This document shows positions 14,345 to 22,922 of a DNA stretch of 64,000 nucleotides, piece after piece. The position numbers and the translations under genes were made by a program. Below the pieces are notes generated by a model. The model saw only the letters and a program-made list of their open reading frames with translations, did no database searches and was not told the origin of the DNA. The number at the start of each line of letters is the position of its first letter. The stretch's first letter is position 1. The stretch is from an uncultured Prevotellaceae bacterium. GTDB lineage: Bacteria > Bacteroidota > Bacteroidia > Bacteroidales > Bacteroidaceae. The DNA lies in NCBI GenBank assembly GCA_902762565.1, contig CACWOS010000007.1, positions 1 through 64,000 of the forward strand. Reading direction: 5' to 3'.

Positions 14345-14394
14345 AAAGGAGGTTTTAAGCTTCAACCGTGGGGTTATCTCCTTGATTGCGGGTG

Positions 14395-14425
14395 CAAAGG
14401 TACGACTATTTTTTGAACCTTGCAA
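14395..14425 (-). promoter_or_regulatory. Promoter of tRNA-Ser/tRNA-Glu
   Basis: Minus-strand TTG (14423-14425), 20 bases, TACCTTTG (14395-14402), with the upstream AAAAATTTGCAAGG also seen at tRNA-Pro. Confidence 0.75.
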
Positions 14426-14467
14426 ATTTTTCGGCTACTTTTTTCATCTCCCTCTTCATTTTTCTAT

Positions 14468-14518
14468 AAAAAGCGAGTTCCGAAGCCTTGAGCATGATGC
14501 TTTCCAGCTTCGGAACTC
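14468..14518 (-). terminator. Terminator of the giant surface-protein operon
   Basis: A 12-bp perfect stem GAGTTCCGAAGC (14475-14486)/GCTTCGGAACTC (14507-14518), followed on the minus strand by CGCTTTTTAT. It lies 32 bases after the last gene. Confidence 0.8.
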
Positions 14519-14549
14519 CCCAATTAAAACGTTATCTTCACGTCATCAT

Positions 14550-14759
14550 TTAAAAATCGTTCAGTATGTTACCTGGGAGACCTGGTATATTTGGTCCTAC
14601 TGACACGCCAGGCAAATTAGGTATGCCCACATCTTCCATCGGATTGTCGAAATCCATTTCTGGTGCATTGGCTGCTCCTGAATATACCAACAGCGGACTC
14701 TGGTGTTTCATTTCCACAACCGTCATCTCAGGCGTGCTATATGCTTTTTTCTTGATCAT
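14550..14759 (-). CDS. Small terminal peptide of the surface-protein operon (69 aa)
   Basis: The N-terminal part (MIKKKAYSTPEMTVVEM) has the Tyr-x-x-Pro-x-x-x-hydrophobic form of small Bacteroidota peptides of unknown role. A hydrophobic switch (PLLVYSGAAN) and then a Pro/Gly/Asn-rich tail (residues about 45-69, repeated LPG) follow. It looks like a conserved leader followed by a low-complexity region, reminiscent of a peptide precursor. No modifying enzyme lies nearby. It is the last gene of a five-gene operon, 33 bases after the 1539-aa gene and before a strong terminator. It has no signal peptide. Confidence 0.6.
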   Translation of the reverse strand: MIKKKAYSTPEMTVVEMKHQSPLLVYSGAANAPEMDFDNPMEDVGIPNLPGVSVGPNIPGLPGNILNDF

Positions 14760-14792
14760 AACTTACTTCAATTATCAATTATCAACTATCAA

Positions 14793-17700
14793 TTACTTTA
14801 CGACCACCAGTTTTCCGTTCATGATATACATACCGGCCTTTGTGGGCTTACTGTTCATTCGAACACCGTTCAGTGTCCACCATCCGTCAGCCACCTTTTT
14901 CTCGTCAACTGTCTTCACGGCCTCAACAGCAGTTACGTTCTCATCGGCGGTTTCAATGACACCGTCCCAAGCGATTGAGTATTTGGGGGCACCACTACCA
15001 TTGCCGACAAAATAGGCACGGAACGGAGGTACATACGAGCCAGGTCCCATCTCCACGAACTGTCCGATTTTGACTCCGCTACGTTCCTCACCAGCATAGC
15101 AGTACATATTGCTCTCGTAGTCCTTACGCTCAAAGACGCCCTTAAAACCTTCCGTCTCTTCCGGGTTAGCCTTTACGTTGGTTAACGTCACCACAGGATA
15201 CTGGTCTATGGGTTTTCCATCCTCATCCTCGTCTTTTTCGAAGATATAAGAGCTAGCATTCGGCTTGAAAATGTAAGGTGTGTTAGCCTTCAGTCCTCCA
15301 TCTGCCTCTTTGACTTGCGTCATTTTGACAACTTGATTGGTTTCGTCGAATTCGTCAAACTTATAGAATGTACCCAGTTCGTTAGCATCCTCCCACGACA
15401 CATCGCAAGGCAGATAGATAGTAGCTCTCGAGTCGTCATCACCAAGGGTGAACTTACGCTTCAGCATAACCTGACCTGCTTCGAAGTCGTTCTTCACCTT
15501 GAAGGGCTCAGCATCCTCCGAACCGTCCAGTTCCATATCGTCGCAGACACCGCCGATCACCACGTTGACGGTATTATCGGCCACCGTATTTCCTGCAGGC
15601 AGATAGATGAACACGTTGTCAGGCACGCCATTGAATGGACCAGACGTACGGCTTACCTCCATGTCGGTAATCTTCGTCTTGCTGAAGTCAACGAACGTCA
15701 CACCCTCAGGCAGAATCGTTCCCTCAATGTCACCAGCTCTGTGCGGAGCCTTTGTAACTGGTGCCATAAACAGATTATCGGGCAGACTGGTAATGTCCTC
15801 GTCTTCACAGACAAATCCTTTCTTATTATTCGAGGCAAATGATTTCAGACTGCTGGTCAATGCCGATATTTCCATCATCTTGTGATTGACTGTTGTCGGC
15901 TTAACATCCACCATACTGCTGCTCGAAATCTTTACACCACCTAGCTGTCCGGCTATGTTCGACTTCGGACCGATGCGATGCAAGGCCATTTCAGGAGCCG
16001 GACTAAGAACAGTACGATTCATCAGGAAGATATACACATATTGCGTTTTACTTATTTTATATCTATAATTTACATTTTGGGGTTCGTCGCTCAACTCATA
16101 TTTCTTGAGTTTTCCTTTCTTACCAACCTGTATACAGAGCCAGGTGTGTGCGTCACCTTTAACACCTTTCAGCTGTACATAACCGTTACCACGCTTAACC
16201 TTAAATACTATTCCTTTGAAATACTTAGCAAATTTTTCTGTACCAGGTGTATACTTCAAGGCCTTCTTTAAATCTTTTTTCTTCATCTTCGAATTGAGAG
16301 CCAAGCATTTCCCTTCGGTATCCCAACCGTCATCCTCGATGCCCTTCTCGTGGTTATCGTTCGTTACAAAGAGTATGTTTTCAACCACCTTATTTTTCAG
16401 CTTCACCGTCTCCAATTCGGCCAAATTCTCAAAATCTATATCTTTATCCCCCTCATCACCCACAGGGTCATCACCTTTTGCGCCTGGTACGATTGGTGTC
16501 AACTTCTGAGCGAGGGTGATAGTCATATTTAGCGGGTCTATGCTAAACTCGAAAGAGTCAGAATATTTGAGCGCTATGCCGTCAAATACCTTTTCAATCA
16601 CCGATTTTATCGTTTCATCATTTATCGTTGTATTCAGACCTAAACCAAAATCAAACAGATTTGAAAGGCCAAAGAGTATCTTCAGCGCACCCGGTGCTTC
16701 TTCGCTGGTCTTGATTTCTATCTGATAGTCACCCTTCTTATCTGCGTCACCCGCAAATGTCACGATTTTACTTTCTGAATTACTCTTTATATTTATAACA
16801 TTATAGGCATCAGCATTTTTTTTCAGATTCTCCAGATAGATTGTCAGCGTCTTCTTTTGTGTCTGTGGCTCCTTGCCGTCGGCCAGAGGCAGATCCATCT
16901 CACCCATCGTGAGAGTCTTCACGGATGCATTATTCAGAATCAGCTTACTATAGCCGTCATACTTCACGGAAGCTTCATCCTCGTCATCAACATCATCCTC
17001 AAACACATTTTTGCGGTTCTGTGGCGTAATCAGTATGCCGTCTACCGTCAGTCCGAAATCGCTAGGCAGTGCTATCATGTACTTTCCGTCCACAACGGTC
17101 TTCTTCAGCAGGTTGTTGTAAGCTACCTCGAAATCATTAGGAATATCGTTATCCATCGTCAGCGTATCGGTATCCTCACAGCCGAATATCAGTTTGTGCG
17201 AACCGCTTCCAGTAGCCACGAAGCCACCAGTCATCGTGTTCGTGCCGGTGAGGAAGACTATCAGTTCTTCCCTACCCGACTCGATGTCGCCATTAATCGT
17301 AGCACCGTCCAGCGTCAGCGTGTTCTGCGTTGCATCAAACGACACCTTGCCGTCGCTCAGTACGTTTTCAGCATTCAGGTTGGTCACCTCAATATCGGCA
17401 ATCTTCAAGTTGTAAGTTTCCTCGGGAGCAGCAATCGTAAGCGTACGAACATTTCCCTCAGTGACATCACCGAATGCTAGTCCATTATAGAATTTCGGAA
17501 CACTATGTCCTGCATACCAGTCACCGTTTGGCGTAATGACCAGACTACCGGCACCATTCACGTTAGTCGTGAAGTTCACCTGATGTTCAGTTGTGCTGCC
17601 AGATGTCAGGAACAAGTCACCGAGTGTGACCTTGTTCTCACCTACCAGATAGATGTTCAACTCGTTCAGGTTGTTGGTGATGAATGGCACGTTGCCTGTC

Positions 17701-19412
17701 GTGAGCTTAACGCCGTTAAGTGTCAGCGTATTTTCACCGTCGAAACTGATGATTCCGTCGGTTCCTTCGGTGGTGATACCTGTAGCAATCGACTTCATAT
17801 TCTCAGAAGTCACCTGTACGCCGTTCACCTTCAGGTCGTAGACGGTAGCGTCAGAAATAACAACATCGGTAGCTGTCGACCAATCGGTTGGTGCCGTCTC
17901 AGGCTGCACGAACTTCAGGGGCTCTGCGACGCTTACCGCCTTGAATCCCTGAACCTTTGTGGTCAGCTTGTTCAGGATAGCCAGTCCGGCAACATCGTTC
18001 TGGACAAATAGCGTGTCTGTAGCGGCTGTCGTCGTGATGCTGGCCACCTGGTTCACACCTGTCAGTACAATGGTCAGTCGAGCCATCGATGTTGTGATGG
18101 CCTTATCTGTCGTATAGTTGTTCAAATACAGTGTCTTGATAGTCGGATAGTATGTCACCTTGCTGTCGGCCTCATCCACGAACTTCTGCGTCTCTGAGGT
18201 AATAGCCGTTCCCCCAATCTTCAGGTCGTAGAACTCCACATACGTCAGTGTGGCCTTATTGTCAGCGTAGCTCTTTGCCCATCCTGTTGCGTTGGCGGGG
18301 AAGTCGTTACCCATTGTGAAACCTGCTGCAATGTCATCGGCAGCTGTCACGCCCTCTACCGTCAGTCTGCCGTAACCGTTCTTGTCGGGATTCTCTTGCT
18401 GTTCGAAGGTCAGCGTAGCCGAAGCCGTGGCGTAGAATCCCTTCTTGTTGTTAGCGTTCGTCTTGAACGTGTTCTTGCCAATCAGCAGTACCTTCAGGTC
18501 GCCGTCGCTCTGTACAGGATACCCATTAGTCTGTGTCATATCGATGATCGCACCGTTCAGGGTCAGTATGTTCTTCTCGACATTATACGACACTTTTCCG
18601 TTGCTCAATATGTCGTCAGCGTTATAACCCGTTACAACAACACCGCCAACCGTCAGACCGTACTCCTCAATGGCGACTTTCTTGTTGTTATACGTCAGAC
18701 CATTCTCCATATTCAGCGTCACAAACTCAGGAGCGAAGCTTGCACCATTGACAGTAAGGCTACCTGGATCAGCCTTGCTGGTCTTGAACGTCAGTGCGGC
18801 AGGATTTTCATCGAAACTGAAACCGTTACCGGCAATCGTGTTCTTGCCCTCCAGCATCACCGTGATGTCAGTGACATTATCGCCGAATTCAAAAGCCCAG
18901 CCTTCAGTATTCGTAAAATTGATACCTTTCAGGGTCAGTGTGTTCGTTTCATCATCAAACGACATCTTGTCGCCAAACAAGTCTTGTTTGTTCACATATG
19001 TCACAGCTTTGCCGTTCACAATGACATAACCTCTTTGGAACGTAGCCGTCACCTCGACGTTATAGTCAGCCTCAGGCATCGTCATTGTATACGTCGTTAC
19101 GCTTGCCGAGTCGCCATTCTCTACGGTAGGAGATATCGTCACTTCCTCACCTTCACTCATCGGAAGCGTACGCTTTGGAGCCTGCAAGGCACTACCGTCC
19201 AGTGTGGCTATTGCTTTCAGGCTCTTCAGATAATAACCTGCGGCTGGTGTCACCGTCAGCGTACACTCTTCTCCTGCGGTAGCAGTAGAAGCCACTACTT
19301 CACCTCCGTTCGTCGGATTCTTAACAATAGTCAGCGTTTGTTCTGCCCACGCACCGACGGTCAGCATCAGCAGGGCAACAACGGATAAAACTCGATTCAT
19401 ATTGTGTTTCAT
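14793..19412 (-). CDS. Giant exported repeat protein (1539 aa)
   Basis: Signal peptide 1-23 (VGAWAEQ), nearly identical to that of the 1151-aa neighbour. After an N-terminal MBG-like segment come repeated units of about 80-100 residues with the pattern DLKVNGVQVTSENM...ISFDGENTLTLNGVKLTTGN...LNIYLVGENKVT, as in beta-helical or carbohydrate-binding exported proteins of gut Bacteroidota. At least six are visible up to residue about 800. Residues about 850-1290 are less regular. The C terminus (WWTLNGVRMNSKPTKAGMYIMNGKLVVVK, quoted in part) resembles the short C-terminal sorting-like motif of Prevotella surface proteins. Probably a cell-surface or secreted adhesin or glycan binder; function not established. 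Confidence 0.7.
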   Translation of the reverse strand: MKHNMNRVLSVVALLMLTVGAWAEQTLTIVKNPTNGGEVVASTATAGEECTLTVTPAAGYYLKSLKAIATLDGSALQAPKRTLPMSEGEEVTISPTVENGDSASVTTYTMTMPEADYNVEVTATFQRGYVIVNGKAVTYVNKQDLFGDKMSFDDETNTLTLKGINFTNTEGWAFEFGDNVTDITVMLEGKNTIAGNGFSFDENPAALTFKTSKADPGSLTVNGASFAPEFVTLNMENGLTYNNKKVAIEEYGLTVGGVVVTGYNADDILSNGKVSYNVEKNILTLNGAIIDMTQTNGYPVQSDGDLKVLLIGKNTFKTNANNKKGFYATASATLTFEQQENPDKNGYGRLTVEGVTAADDIAAGFTMGNDFPANATGWAKSYADNKATLTYVEFYDLKIGGTAITSETQKFVDEADSKVTYYPTIKTLYLNNYTTDKAITTSMARLTIVLTGVNQVASITTTAATDTLFVQNDVAGLAILNKLTTKVQGFKAVSVAEPLKFVQPETAPTDWSTATDVVISDATVYDLKVNGVQVTSENMKSIATGITTEGTDGIISFDGENTLTLNGVKLTTGNVPFITNNLNELNIYLVGENKVTLGDLFLTSGSTTEHQVNFTTNVNGAGSLVITPNGDWYAGHSVPKFYNGLAFGDVTEGNVRTLTIAAPEETYNLKIADIEVTNLNAENVLSDGKVSFDATQNTLTLDGATINGDIESGREELIVFLTGTNTMTGGFVATGSGSHKLIFGCEDTDTLTMDNDIPNDFEVAYNNLLKKTVVDGKYMIALPSDFGLTVDGILITPQNRKNVFEDDVDDEDEASVKYDGYSKLILNNASVKTLTMGEMDLPLADGKEPQTQKKTLTIYLENLKKNADAYNVINIKSNSESKIVTFAGDADKKGDYQIEIKTSEEAPGALKILFGLSNLFDFGLGLNTTINDETIKSVIEKVFDGIALKYSDSFEFSIDPLNMTITLAQKLTPIVPGAKGDDPVGDEGDKDIDFENLAELETVKLKNKVVENILFVTNDNHEKGIEDDGWDTEGKCLALNSKMKKKDLKKALKYTPGTEKFAKYFKGIVFKVKRGNGYVQLKGVKGDAHTWLCIQVGKKGKLKKYELSDEPQNVNYRYKISKTQYVYIFLMNRTVLSPAPEMALHRIGPKSNIAGQLGGVKISSSSMVDVKPTTVNHKMMEISALTSSLKSFASNNKKGFVCEDEDITSLPDNLFMAPVTKAPHRAGDIEGTILPEGVTFVDFSKTKITDMEVSRTSGPFNGVPDNVFIYLPAGNTVADNTVNVVIGGVCDDMELDGSEDAEPFKVKNDFEAGQVMLKRKFTLGDDDSRATIYLPCDVSWEDANELGTFYKFDEFDETNQVVKMTQVKEADGGLKANTPYIFKPNASSYIFEKDEDEDGKPIDQYPVVTLTNVKANPEETEGFKGVFERKDYESNMYCYAGEERSGVKIGQFVEMGPGSYVPPFRAYFVGNGSGAPKYSIAWDGVIETADENVTAVEAVKTVDEKKVADGWWTLNGVRMNSKPTKAGMYIMNGKLVVVK

Positions 19413-19454
19413 ATTGCTTATACTTTATTTATTATTAACAACCACTTTGCGTCC
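19341..19454 (-). repeat. 114-bp junction repeat, copy 1
   Basis: It differs from 22809-22922 at 4 of 114 positions. It covers the signal-peptide codons of the 1539-aa gene, the 12-base spacer and the last codons of the 1151-aa gene. The copies are 3468 bases apart, a multiple of three. Confidence 0.9.
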
Positions 19455-22400
19455 GTTCTTAATGTAGAGTCCTTTCTTGGGATAAATCACCTTGCGACCC
19501 TGCAAGTCGTAGAAACTACTATTTACCATTTCTACTTTATCATTTAGACGCGTAGCGTCGCTGATTCCCGTTATATCAGCTCCGTTGTCGAATACGATGG
19601 TCAACCGCGGAGCCTCAGGTACCCTACTATACAGGTATATCTTTCCTGCAGGAATTGTACCCGTCACGCGCATAAACGTACCATTATGCAATCCGTAATA
19701 GTAGATATCATTTACAACAATATCTTGACCGGCATATTGCAGCAGGTTGTCTGAAGAATATTCCATATTGTCTGTTGTCGTTGTCGTTGCATTGTTCAGC
19801 AGCACGGGTACTTCTGCAGGAATATTCTTAATCTGCGTCAAACTCACCACACCGTCGCCGATGCCTGAAGCCACGTAAGCGCCATAACCTGCAGGCAGGT
19901 CAAGTTCTTCGTCTAGGCTATAGAATGTGGTCCAACCCTCATGGAAGGTAAGTTTGGTAATATCCAGCGTGCGGTTCACGATGGTGAACTTGGCTGAATT
20001 AGTGCCTGTAAAGTTGCCCTGACCAGTTATCGTAGCCGTAGCCGTACCGGCGCTGACGTTGTCCGTATAAGCTACCGTATAGTCCTTGTTGGCTATCAGC
20101 GTGTAATTGCCAAGTGTCACCGACAGGTTAGGCTTAATAGAGTCACCCGTAAACGTCTTATTTTCAATTGCTGCTATCGTAGCTTTAGCAATGTCAGCTG
20201 CAATAATCGTAAGGGTTGCCGAAGCTGTTCCGCTATAGTTGCCCTTACCCGTTACTACGACATTATATTCACCGGCATCTGTGGGAGATTCCACAGTTGT
20301 AGTCGTTTCGCCGTCTACCTTCTGATAGCTAATAGTATAATCCGTATTTACTGTAAGTGTCGTCTGTCCATCAACCACCGTTACAGTCGGCGTCTGAGCA
20401 CTTCCGTTATAGGTAAAGGTCTCTGGACTCAAAGTCACCATAGCATCCGTAATTGATTTTCCTGTGATGCTGAAGTTGGCTGTCTTGCTACCCGTATAGT
20501 TACCCGTACCTGTTACCGTAGCCGTAGCCTGACCAACATTGACGTTATTCGAATAAGATACCGTGTAGTCTTCATCTTGTTCCAGTTCTGTTTGTGTCTC
20601 ACCGAACATCAACGTCACTGTCAGAGCTGGCGTAATCGCTGAGCCCGTAAACGTCTGTTCTGCTATCGCTGCAATCGTTGCACCCGCAATGGAAGCTGCA
20701 TTAATCGTAAAGGTTGCCGAAGCTGTTCCGCTATAGTTGCCCTTACCCGTTACTACGACATTATATTCACCGGCATCTGTGGGAGATGTCACAGTTTCTG
20801 GTGTTCCGCCGACCACCTTCTGATAGCTAATAGTATAATCCGTATTTTCTGTAAGTGTCTTTGTTGTCTGCTCATCAATCTTATATGCTACCGTTACCGT
20901 AGGTGTCTGAGGTGTTCCATCATAAGTGAAGCTCTCTGGACTCAAAGTCACCATCTCATCCGTAATGGCTTTTCTTACGATGTTGAAGTTGACTGACTTG
21001 GTGCCCTTGTAGTTACCTTTACCAGTTATCGTAGCCGTAGCCTTACCGGCGCTGACGTTGTCCGTATAAGCCACCGTATAGTCGGTACCAAGTACCATTG
21101 GTATTTGTCCGAATGTCACCGTCAGCTCGGGTTCAATAGCTTCGCCCGTAAACGCCGTATCGGCAATTGCTTCAATCGTAGCGTCTTTCACGTCTACAGA
21201 ATCCACAAACACAATTACCGTTTGTCCCGGTTCTACATCTTCATAGTTCTTGCCGCCATCTACCTTATAGAGCACAGCATAATATCCGGCATTGGTGCCT
21301 GTTGGAATATCTGCCGTATAAGTGTATGTATTAGCAAGACAGTTCAGGTTAAAGCCATCATAATAATTAGGAACATATTCAGAATAGAACTTGATGGTTG
21401 CACCTGTAGGAACTGAACCAGCGGTTACCAGCTGCTGAGCTGCACCCGTATAAGTCAGTTTTTCTACGCCCTGAGGCTTTGTGAACTGTGACTCAGCGAT
21501 GTCAGCCTTAGCAATCGTAAAGGTCTTTGTGGCCTCACCGCCCTGATAGTTTGCACTCGCGGCAACCGTAGCCTTCACAATGTAATCTCCAGCATCCGAT
21601 GGAACAGTTGCTGTGAAAACTTGGTCTTTTGGATCCGTTGTATCAACAGAATAAGTATAGGTAACTTCAGCATCATCCGGTTTTCCTGTAACAGCTGGGG
21701 TGTTGGCTGTAGCACCATACGTCCAGCCAGTAAGTGTAACTGCAAGATTCTTAAGCGTAGCCTTTGTGATTTTGAAGCTCTTTTTGACTGTTCCTGTGTA
21801 GTTGCCTTTACCGGTAATAACGACGTTATAATCACCTGCATTCACAACAGAATTTGCACTCTCTAATGGAGTTGTAACCTCGGCGACTACCTGTTCGTAG
21901 CTGACAGCGTAGTCGTTTACTCCCAACGTATTAGTACCGTCAGTCACTGTGACATTCGGCACCTGTACATCATTGTTGAATACAAAAGATGTTCCTTCTA
22001 TCGTAACCATACCATCAGTGATTGTCTTTCCTATAATGGCGAAGTCTGCTGTTGCTTCTGCTGCTTCATAGTTACCTGTTGCAGCTATCGTAACCTTTAC
22101 GGTATATTCTCCTGCAGCTGTCGGAACAGTCTCAGAGAAATTAGTCGTACCCCTCACAGCATAAGAATATGCCACATTACCATTGCTGACATTATTCTGA
22201 ACAGAAGGTGAATTGGGTGCTGAACCGTATGTCCAACTCTCAAGTGTTACCATCGGAGTGAAAGTTGCCTGTTTGATTGTAAACGTTGTTGTAGCCGTAC
22301 CCGTATAGGTGCGCTTACCCGTCACCGTCACCGTAGCAGTTCCTGCATCGGTATTATTGCTGTAGCTTACCTCATAGTCGGCAGCGTTCAAGGTTGTTTG

Positions 22401-22880
22401 TTCTAACACAACACTGCTGACAGCCGGCTCCTTCGCCTCACCGTCATACGTGAATGTTGTTGCAGCCAGCGTAATAGAAGCATTCGCAATAGAAGTTCTC
22501 GCCTGGAATTCGGCAGTCACATTGACACTGATATTCGCATCCGTAGGCACAGTGAACGTGTATGTCGTAACGCCGCTGGGGTCAGCAGACTCGTTAGTGG
22601 GTGTTATCGTCACGTTTTCGTCGATATCAATACTTCTGCGGGCTGGAGCCTGCACGACGCTACCGGATATCACCTTCACCGCCGTCAGGTTTGCTACCGT
22701 CAGATAGTTGCCTGCGTTAGGTGTAGCCGTCAGCGTACAGGTAGTACCACTGATGCTATATTCCACCTGTCCACCAGTCGCGGTGATGTTTACCCTCTCC
22801 GTCTCCGCTTCTGCCCACGCGCCGATGGTCAGCATCAGCAGGGCAACAATGGATAAAACTCGATTCATATTGTGTTTCAT
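19425..22880 (-). CDS. Giant exported MBG-repeat protein (1151 aa)
   Basis: Signal peptide 1-23 (IGAWAEAE). From residue about 130 to 980 it consists of alternating MBG/YDG-type Ig-like repeats with recurring motifs FTYDGxxxxPTV, DYTISYxxxVGGT, DAGEYNVVVTGKGNYSGT and FTITGKSI. Two-repeat units of 166 residues are nearly identical at DNA level (76-bp exact repeats at 20214 and 20712). A conserved C-terminal module (about 985-1151) with PVLLNN, FMRVTGTIPAGK and the ending FYDLQGRKV...KGLYIKNGRKVVV is shared with the 1415-aa protein. Such stalk repeats hold binding domains away from the surface. No binding domain is recognised. Confidence 0.75.
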   Translation of the reverse strand: MKHNMNRVLSIVALLMLTIGAWAEAETERVNITATGGQVEYSISGTTCTLTATPNAGNYLTVANLTAVKVISGSVVQAPARRSIDIDENVTITPTNESADPSGVTTYTFTVPTDANISVNVTAEFQARTSIANASITLAATTFTYDGEAKEPAVSSVVLEQTTLNAADYEVSYSNNTDAGTATVTVTGKRTYTGTATTTFTIKQATFTPMVTLESWTYGSAPNSPSVQNNVSNGNVAYSYAVRGTTNFSETVPTAAGEYTVKVTIAATGNYEAAEATADFAIIGKTITDGMVTIEGTSFVFNNDVQVPNVTVTDGTNTLGVNDYAVSYEQVVAEVTTPLESANSVVNAGDYNVVITGKGNYTGTVKKSFKITKATLKNLAVTLTGWTYGATANTPAVTGKPDDAEVTYTYSVDTTDPKDQVFTATVPSDAGDYIVKATVAASANYQGGEATKTFTIAKADIAESQFTKPQGVEKLTYTGAAQQLVTAGSVPTGATIKFYSEYVPNYYDGFNLNCLANTYTYTADIPTGTNAGYYAVLYKVDGGKNYEDVEPGQTVIVFVDSVDVKDATIEAIADTAFTGEAIEPELTVTFGQIPMVLGTDYTVAYTDNVSAGKATATITGKGNYKGTKSVNFNIVRKAITDEMVTLSPESFTYDGTPQTPTVTVAYKIDEQTTKTLTENTDYTISYQKVVGGTPETVTSPTDAGEYNVVVTGKGNYSGTASATFTINAASIAGATIAAIAEQTFTGSAITPALTVTLMFGETQTELEQDEDYTVSYSNNVNVGQATATVTGTGNYTGSKTANFSITGKSITDAMVTLSPETFTYNGSAQTPTVTVVDGQTTLTVNTDYTISYQKVDGETTTTVESPTDAGEYNVVVTGKGNYSGTASATLTIIAADIAKATIAAIENKTFTGDSIKPNLSVTLGNYTLIANKDYTVAYTDNVSAGTATATITGQGNFTGTNSAKFTIVNRTLDITKLTFHEGWTTFYSLDEELDLPAGYGAYVASGIGDGVVSLTQIKNIPAEVPVLLNNATTTTTDNMEYSSDNLLQYAGQDIVVNDIYYYGLHNGTFMRVTGTIPAGKIYLYSRVPEAPRLTIVFDNGADITGISDATRLNDKVEMVNSSFYDLQGRKVIYPKKGLYIKNGRKVVVNNK
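20214..20289 (-). repeat. 76-bp exact repeat within the 1151-aa gene, copy 1
   Basis: Identical over 76 bases to 20712-20787. The offset of 498 bases equals 166 codons, so recombination would add or drop a pair of MBG repeats in frame. Confidence 0.9.
20712..20787 (-). repeat. 76-bp exact repeat within the 1151-aa gene, copy 2
   Basis: Second copy of the sequence at 20214-20289. The flanks remain similar at lower identity for several hundred bases. Confidence 0.9.
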
Positions 22881-22922
22881 ATTGCTTATACCTTATTTAT
22901 TATTAACAACCACTTTGCGTCC
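22809..22922 (-). repeat. 114-bp junction repeat, copy 2
   Basis: Covers the signal-peptide codons of the 1151-aa gene, the 12-base spacer and the end of the 1415-aa gene. It pairs with 19341-19454. Confidence 0.9.

Noticed and set aside
18396..19388. 330-codon plus-strand ORF
   Set aside because: It runs antisense through the repetitive 1539-aa gene, has no promoter or family motif, and its length follows from the repeat composition.
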